Positions 1 to 3,235 of a stretch of 5,823 nt of DNA are shown here, one piece after another (within the stretch, counting starts at the first letter, position 1; each line of letters starts with the position of its first letter). The position numbers and the translations under genes are program-made. Origin of the DNA: Rhodoluna sp. (GTDB lineage Bacteria > Actinomycetota > Actinomycetes > Actinomycetales > Microbacteriaceae); contig JALQVK010000079.1 of assembly GCA_023260375.1 (NCBI GenBank), positions 1 to 5,823 on the forward strand, written 5' to 3'. Under the pieces are notes generated by a model. The model was not told where the DNA came from. It worked only from the letters and a program-made list of their open reading frames with translations, and did not search any database.

Positions 1-125
1 TGGCAGCGAGCGCCTTCGATCGCGTGATTGCTCTCGGACCCAGGGCTCGGGGAATCAACATCACATCGATTGCCAGCTTTGAACTAACCCGTGAATCGAA
101 ACTGGTGACCAAACATGAGTACTGA
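1..125 (+). CDS. C-terminal tail of a probable TadA/CpaF-type secretion ATPase (5' truncated)
   Basis: An open frame enters from the left edge (first complete codon at 3) and stops at TGA 123-125, giving about 40 residues that begin AASAFDRVIALG and end TKHEY. The tail is soluble, with no membrane segment. Its short beta-rich pattern (DRVIALG, then NITSIASFEL) fits the last strands of type II/IV secretion ATPases, where a hydrophobic strand is followed by an 'I..IA.F' strand. None of the Walker or His-box motifs are inside the window, so the assignment rests mainly on context: in actinobacterial tad loci the ATPase gene lies directly before the F-type platform gene. Its stop overlaps the next start by 11 bp (115-125), which suggests translational coupling. 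If it is TadA, it would power pilus assembly from the cytoplasmic face of the membrane. An unrelated protein cannot be excluded from 40 residues. Confidence 0.6.
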   Translation, partial: AASAFDRVIALGPRARGINITSIASFELTRESKLVTKHEY

Positions 126-855
126 AGGTAAAACCCTAAGGCAGTATGCCGAACTTATTAGGGCTGGACACTTAGTAGAAGTCGATGTCTCTAAGTTTTC
201 TGAAGCGACGGCGGCCGACCTGAGCCTTCTAATTGAAGTGACCAAGCAAGCTGGTGGACCAATCGCAGTGACTCTGGATCGTCTATCCAAAGTCGTGAAC
301 ACCCGCGACCAAGCTCAAAACGATTTGGCTTTGGCAGTAGCTGGGCCAAAAGCCAGCACTCGATTGGTTATGTCTTTGCCAGTTTTGGTTTTTATTGGAG
401 CGGGTATTGCCGGTATCCCAATATTGCGCATGCTCTGGCAGCCGTCGATTGTTTGGCTGAGTCTTGTCCTTGGAGTTGCCATGTTTTGGTTGGGATTTCG
501 CTGGACGAGCAAAATTCTGAGGAAAGCCGAACCAACCAAAACCGACCCGGGCATGGAACTCGAGGCCATTGCCATTGGGGTTCAGGCTGGTTTGCCACTC
601 TCGGTCGCCCAAGAGCTAGTTCCCAATCTACCGGCGAGTGAATTACAAGATTTTGGTGAGGGCAGTGGGGTAGCCATTCATCAACTTATTACCGACCGAG
701 CAGATTCAAAGCGCATCGATCAGTTCAATTCCGATCGCCTGAAAATCCAGAAGGCTGCCGTTTCGGTGCTTTGGCCGCTCGGCCTAACCGTTTTGCCAGC
801 ATTCGTTCTGATTGCCATTGTGCCAATCGGTGCTGCGCTAATTCAAAACCAATAA
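115..855 (+). CDS. Type II secretion F-family platform protein, TadB/TadC-like (shortened)
   Basis: This 246-residue protein is likely the inner-membrane platform that couples the ATPase to pilin assembly. Residues 30-80 are a soluble helical part resembling the second half of TadB, with a G-G-P-I-A-V-T-L-D-R-L-S stretch and the A-G-P-K-A-S-T-R turn before the membrane. Membrane segments are predicted by eye at about 84-107 and 110-129. A second cytoplasmic helical part (146-215) begins with the F-domain phrase AIGVQAGLPLSVAQELV. A final membrane segment (216-241) carries PLGLTVLPAFVLIAIVP, a close match to the C-terminal signature of actinobacterial TadB/TadC proteins. The cytoplasmic loop of about 70 residues looks shorter than the 110-125 residues usual for a full F domain. 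No second F-family gene follows, although tad loci normally carry tadB and tadC. The ATG at 115 lies inside the upstream gene and has only a weak ribosome site, consistent with coupling. F-family membership is firm; calling it TadB or TadC is not. Confidence 0.85.
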   Translation: MSTEGKTLRQYAELIRAGHLVEVDVSKFSEATAADLSLLIEVTKQAGGPIAVTLDRLSKVVNTRDQAQNDLALAVAGPKASTRLVMSLPVLVFIGAGIAGIPILRMLWQPSIVWLSLVLGVAMFWLGFRWTSKILRKAEPTKTDPGMELEAIAIGVQAGLPLSVAQELVPNLPASELQDFGEGSGVAIHQLITDRADSKRIDQFNSDRLKIQKAAVSVLWPLGLTVLPAFVLIAIVPIGAALIQNQ

Positions 856-860
856 AGGAG
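856..860 (+). promoter_or_regulatory. Ribosome binding site of the DUF4244 pilin gene
   Basis: AGGAG lies 4 nt before the ATG at 865, directly after the stop codon of the platform gene. It is the best Shine-Dalgarno match in the tad operon, which fits the major pilin needing higher translation than the platform protein. It also fixes the start of a gene only 55 codons long. Confidence 0.8.
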
Positions 861-864
861 ATAA

Positions 865-1032
865 ATGAAAACCATCAAAAGTGAACAAGGTTCGGCAACC
901 GCGGAATATGCGATTGCCACAATGGCAGCAGTCGGATTTGCCGGGTTGCTTGTTGTAATCATGAGAAGCGACGAAGTGAAGAAGCTTCTTTACGACCTAG
1001 TTATGAAGGCGTTGACCCTTGGATCTCAGTAG
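865..1032 (+). CDS. DUF4244 family Flp-like prepilin, 55 residues
   Basis: This is a small prepilin-like protein, probably the major subunit of the Tad pilus. It has a short basic leader (MKTIKSEQG), then S-A-T-A-E-Y-A, then a hydrophobic helix at about residues 15-33, and a short amphipathic tail (DEVKKLLYDLVMKALTLGSQ). The Gly9/Ser10 junction with Glu14 at mature position +5 is the classic type IV prepilin peptidase site, so the mature peptide would be 46 residues. Leader, G-x-A-T-A-E-Y core, length and position between the F-type protein and TadE all match the DUF4244 family (Rv3656c type). It starts 9 nt after the platform gene, behind a strong AGGAG, and its last 14 bp are shared with the tadE start. 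No prepilin peptidase gene is visible here, so processing must rely on one encoded elsewhere. Confidence 0.92.
   Translation: MKTIKSEQGSATAEYAIATMAAVGFAGLLVVIMRSDEVKKLLYDLVMKALTLGSQ
1005..1009 (+). promoter_or_regulatory. Ribosome binding site supporting the TTG start of tadE
   Basis: GAAGG inside the 3' end of the pilin gene lies 9 nt upstream of TTG 1019. An in-frame TGA at 1013-1015 rules out any earlier start, and no ATG or GTG occurs before the pilin-like hydrophobic helix. The site therefore helps fix the TTG as the start. Confidence 0.55.
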
Positions 1033-1294
1033 CGAAAACGGAACGGTAACCGCTGAACTGGCCATCTCGCTACCTGCTGTGCTCCTAGTTCTCACCTTCG
1101 CAATCCAAGTTCTGGGTATTCAGGTGGAGCGGGCTGCACTTGTCGGAACCTTAGCCATGGAAGCAAGGCAAGCGGCTCGGGGAGAAGTTGTGCCTGGAGC
1201 CAAAGTGGAAGGAAACCTGGTCTGCGTGGCCAAACAACGGCAGTCTTTGATACCAGTGACCGAAAAACAATGCGCGCGTCGTCTCGGTATCTAG
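1019..1294 (+). CDS. TadE-like minor pilin/pseudopilin, TTG start
   Basis: This 91-residue TadE-family protein is likely a minor pseudopilin anchored in the membrane, with its C-terminal part outside. After a short leader (MDLSSENG) comes T-V-T-A-E-L-A, then a hydrophobic helix at about 15-33 containing ISLPAVLLVLTFAIQVLG. Cleavage after Gly8 would place Glu13 at position +5, as in prepilins. The helix is followed by an amphipathic stretch with A-M-E-A-R-Q-A-A-R-G-E (46-56), typical of TadE-like proteins of actinobacteria. Cys69 and Cys85 lie in the exported tail and could form a disulfide. The product is shorter than the roughly 125 residues of Rv3655c, but the C-V...C-A...G end pattern looks complete. 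The TTG start overlaps the pilin gene by 14 bp, and the stop lies 25 bp inside the next gene, so translation of all three is probably coupled. Confidence 0.9.
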   Translation: MDLSSENGTVTAELAISLPAVLLVLTFAIQVLGIQVERAALVGTLAMEARQAARGEVVPGAKVEGNLVCVAKQRQSLIPVTEKQCARRLGI

Positions 1295-1593
1295 AAGACC
1301 GAGGAGCGGGAACAGTCTTAGCCCTGGCCTTGATCGGCATAATCAGCGGCCTGACTTTGGTCATGCTCGGGGTTTCGGCAAACGTGGTCAATCAGCTTCG
1401 GCTAAATGCGCTCGCGGACAATGCTGCGGTTGCGGCGGCAGATGCATTACGTGGATTGGTGGCGGGAATACCCTGCGAGGTAGCTCAAGAGTTGGCTCCG
1501 GTGTCCGAATGTTCAATCGTGGGAAATGATGTACTGGTTACGATTCACCAGGGCTCGCTTACCGCGCGCGCAAGGGCGGGTGAGTCGGGCTGA
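1270..1593 (+). CDS. Rv3654c-like TadE-like protein (helicase/secretion neighbourhood family)
   Basis: This 107-residue single-pass protein matches the Rv3654c type (TIGR03816-like) found after TadE in actinobacterial tad loci. It opens with a basic leader and E-D-R-G-A-G-T-V-L-A-L-A-L, has a hydrophobic helix at about 15-38, then the conserved NALADNAAVAAADAL stretch (46-60). Cys69 and Cys81 flank a short loop, and strands (IVGNDVLVTIH) and the family-typical ARARAGESG end follow. The leader resembles a prepilin leader, but residue +5 after Gly12 or Gly14 is Leu, not Glu, so standard prepilin processing is doubtful. It probably acts as a membrane-anchored accessory pilin-like subunit facing outward. 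The ATG at 1270 is the only plausible start. It has no Shine-Dalgarno and overlaps tadE by 25 bp, pointing to coupled translation. It is the last gene of the tad operon in this window. Confidence 0.85.
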   Translation: MRASSRYLEDRGAGTVLALALIGIISGLTLVMLGVSANVVNQLRLNALADNAAVAAADALRGLVAGIPCEVAQELAPVSECSIVGNDVLVTIHQGSLTARARAGESG

Positions 1594-1597
1594 TTGG

Positions 1598-1603
1598 TAT
1601 TCT
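1598..1603 (+). promoter_or_regulatory. Possible -10 box (TATTCT) for a leaderless glycosyltransferase transcript
   Basis: TATTCT fits the actinobacterial TANNNT -10 consensus and ends 7 nt before the ATG at 1611. That spacing would put transcription start at or next to the A of the start codon. No Shine-Dalgarno precedes this ATG, as expected for a leaderless mRNA. No clear -35 element is seen, and read-through from the tad operon 17 nt upstream is also possible. Confidence 0.4.
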
Positions 1604-1610
1604 TAGAGCC

Positions 1611-3134
1611 ATGTCTGCAACCAATATTTTCTTCATGCCAGCGTCTAAACCGCTGTGGTGCGATTTGGCAGTGGAACTTGATTCCAAGGGCTTCAAGCCG
1701 GCAATTTGGTTGGGCGATTGGCGCTTCGATGACTTTGGTCGCAAGACATTCCCAAACGCAGAAGTTTTAAACCTGGTCAACTTCCATATAAACCTTTCCG
1801 ATAAGCCGGTTCGCTACACTCCGAGTGCCGCCTACATGCGTAGTCGCGATTTCATTCAGATGAAAACTGAGACCATGAAGTTGATGGACCGCCAAGACGA
1901 AACCCGACTTTTCGGGCGTTTGGAACGCGATGCATACTTCTACTCGATGTTCAATCACCTGTATTCCTCGATAATTGAGCAAAAGATTGGTGCATTGGTT
2001 GTGGGAGAGGCCCCGCACCACGCTGCACAACTTATCGCCTACAAGATCTGCGAAAGCCTGGGTATACCCACATACAACCTTCTTGCCAACACCTATGTAC
2101 CGCTAGTGCAGGTCAACCGATCAATTGTTGGAGCTCCAATCCCGGCGGCGGGTAAGCGCGATCTAACCCTGCATATGCAAGAGATTCAAAAGGCGCTAGA
2201 CGCCTACAGAGAGGGAATTCCAACACCTCTTTACATGAAGAACCAGCAGAACTTCGATAAAACTTGGAAGTTCTCTAGATATGCACGTAAATACTGGAAG
2301 CACCTAATTGGTTTGAAACTGAAGGCACTTTTGGGTCGACCACTTCCTAAAAACAACAACGACACCACGGTTCGCATCCAGTATCCAGACCAGAAAAATC
2401 AGAAGCGCTGGTTGACCCCGTTCCGTGTGAACGGATTACGTCTGGCGCTTGAACGCGAGTACGCAGAACTTTCGGAGCCGGTTGACTTCGACGACCAGCA
2501 CCTACCGAAGTTTGTCTACTTCCCAATGCCATACGAACCAGAACGCACTTCATTGCCAGACGGTGGAGATTTCTATGAGGCAATGGACGCACTGCTGGCA
2601 CTTCGTGAATACTTACCAGACGATGTACACATTTTCGTCAAGGAGCACCCTTCTCAGTTCGCTCGAAAACTTTCCGGCCACAAGGGTCGTAGCCCGTTCA
2701 GTTACCGAGTAATCAAGAACCTGCACAATGTTCGATTGGTCAGCATTTCGGTACCGAGCTCAAAACTGACTGAGCGAGCTGAGTTCGTTTGCGCGATCAC
2801 TGGAACCGCCATCCTTGAGGCCGCCCTGATTGGTAGCCGTGGCGTAACCTTCGGAACTCCATGGTTCTACAACTTGCCTGGGGTTTATCTTTTCGATGAC
2901 CTTCCCGAGTACAAGAAGTTCTTGAAACTGCCAACTTCGAACGTCGACGAGATTTCTAAAGCCGCGAAGTCGAGCATCGATAAGTTCGGTATCCCCGGAA
3001 CAATAAGTGTTTCTCAGCACAATTACACCAAGCAGAAATTCGGTGAAGCATTTCCCAAACTGGTCGATGATGACGCGATGGTCAAGCTGGTTGCAGAAAC
3101 CATTGTCAAAGACTTCAAATCCACAAGGAAATAA
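1611..3134 (+). CDS. Capsule polysaccharide biosynthesis-like glycosyltransferase (GT-B, KpsC/KpsS-like)
   Basis: This 507-residue protein has no signal peptide or membrane segment and is probably cytoplasmic. The N-terminal domain (about 1-170) looks like a Rossmann half of a GT-B enzyme: NIFFMPASKPLW at the start, and VVGEAPHHAAQLIAYKICES followed by LGIP (130-153), the 'entry point' helix common in surface-carbohydrate glycosyltransferases. A basic linker (about 215-270, rich in Lys, Arg and Trp) could touch the membrane or a lipid-linked acceptor. The C-terminal domain starts with VYFPMPYEPE (302-311), has VKEHP (343-347), then ITGTAILEAALIGSRGVTFG (396-415) and TPWFY (416-420). The E-H-P plus G-T-A-x-x-E-A pair, ending in a glycine-rich strand and 'FG.P.Y', is typical of PF05159-like capsule and Kdo-transferase proteins and binds the nucleotide sugar. 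The donor, acceptor and product cannot be read from sequence. A polyol-phosphate (TagF-like) transferase is a less likely alternative. It lies alone between the tad operon and topA. Confidence 0.75.
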   Translation: MSATNIFFMPASKPLWCDLAVELDSKGFKPAIWLGDWRFDDFGRKTFPNAEVLNLVNFHINLSDKPVRYTPSAAYMRSRDFIQMKTETMKLMDRQDETRLFGRLERDAYFYSMFNHLYSSIIEQKIGALVVGEAPHHAAQLIAYKICESLGIPTYNLLANTYVPLVQVNRSIVGAPIPAAGKRDLTLHMQEIQKALDAYREGIPTPLYMKNQQNFDKTWKFSRYARKYWKHLIGLKLKALLGRPLPKNNNDTTVRIQYPDQKNQKRWLTPFRVNGLRLALEREYAELSEPVDFDDQHLPKFVYFPMPYEPERTSLPDGGDFYEAMDALLALREYLPDDVHIFVKEHPSQFARKLSGHKGRSPFSYRVIKNLHNVRLVSISVPSSKLTERAEFVCAITGTAILEAALIGSRGVTFGTPWFYNLPGVYLFDDLPEYKKFLKLPTSNVDEISKAAKSSIDKFGIPGTISVSQHNYTKQKFGEAFPKLVDDDAMVKLVAETIVKDFKSTRK

Positions 3135-3154
3135 TCATTTCTTGCGTAATTGTC

Positions 3155-3173
3155 TGACCCTGTCGTAAGGTCA
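3155..3173. repeat. Short inverted repeat TGACC-N9-GGTCA
   Basis: The 5-bp arms 3155-3159 and 3169-3173 are perfectly complementary around a 9-nt centre. They lie 21 nt after the glycosyltransferase stop and upstream of the likely topA promoter. There is no T-run after it, so an intrinsic terminator is unlikely. It could be a weak hairpin or an operator with spaced half-sites. A 5-bp match of this kind can also arise by chance. Confidence 0.3.
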
Positions 3174-3184
3174 TAGCGACGCGG

Positions 3185-3213
3185 TAAGAATATTTACCTC
3201 TTATATGTAGTTT
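3185..3213 (+). promoter_or_regulatory. AT-rich probable promoter of topA
   Basis: This is the most AT-rich stretch in the 101-nt gap before topA. It holds several -10-like hexamers: TATTTA at 3191, TATATG at 3202 and TAGTTT at 3208. None has a convincing -35 partner at 16-18 nt, so the exact box cannot be chosen. topA promoters in several bacteria respond to supercoiling; an easily melted segment would fit, but that is inference here. Confidence 0.35.
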
Positions 3214-3225
3214 CAGCACGGTAGT

Positions 3226-3230
3226 AAGGA
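3226..3230 (+). promoter_or_regulatory. Ribosome binding site supporting the TTG start of topA
   Basis: AAGGA lies 5 nt upstream of TTG 3236. No ATG or GTG in this frame lies between it and the conserved KLVIVESPAKAKT motif, which begins only five codons after the TTG. The TTG is therefore the start that yields a normal TopA N-terminus. Confidence 0.8.
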
Positions 3231-3235
3231 ATCCT

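Noticed and set aside
283..612. Minus-strand open frames across the platform gene
   Set aside because: They oppose a clear F-family membrane protein, have low-complexity products rich in Asn, Gln and Pro, and lack ribosome sites.
115..855. Frameshift or degraded pseudogene explanation for the short platform protein
   Set aside because: The frame is intact from coupled start to stop, all membrane segments and the C-terminal PLGLTVLPAFV signature are present, and the next gene follows with a good ribosome site. A functional short form is more likely.
2449..2712. An 87-codon plus-strand frame within the glycosyltransferase
   Set aside because: It overlaps the conserved C-terminal nucleotide-sugar domain in another frame, and its Ser/Thr/His-rich product shows no motif.
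3155..3173. Intrinsic terminator after the glycosyltransferase
   Set aside because: The stem is only 5 bp, the loop 9 nt, and no U-tract follows, so it does not meet the usual requirements.
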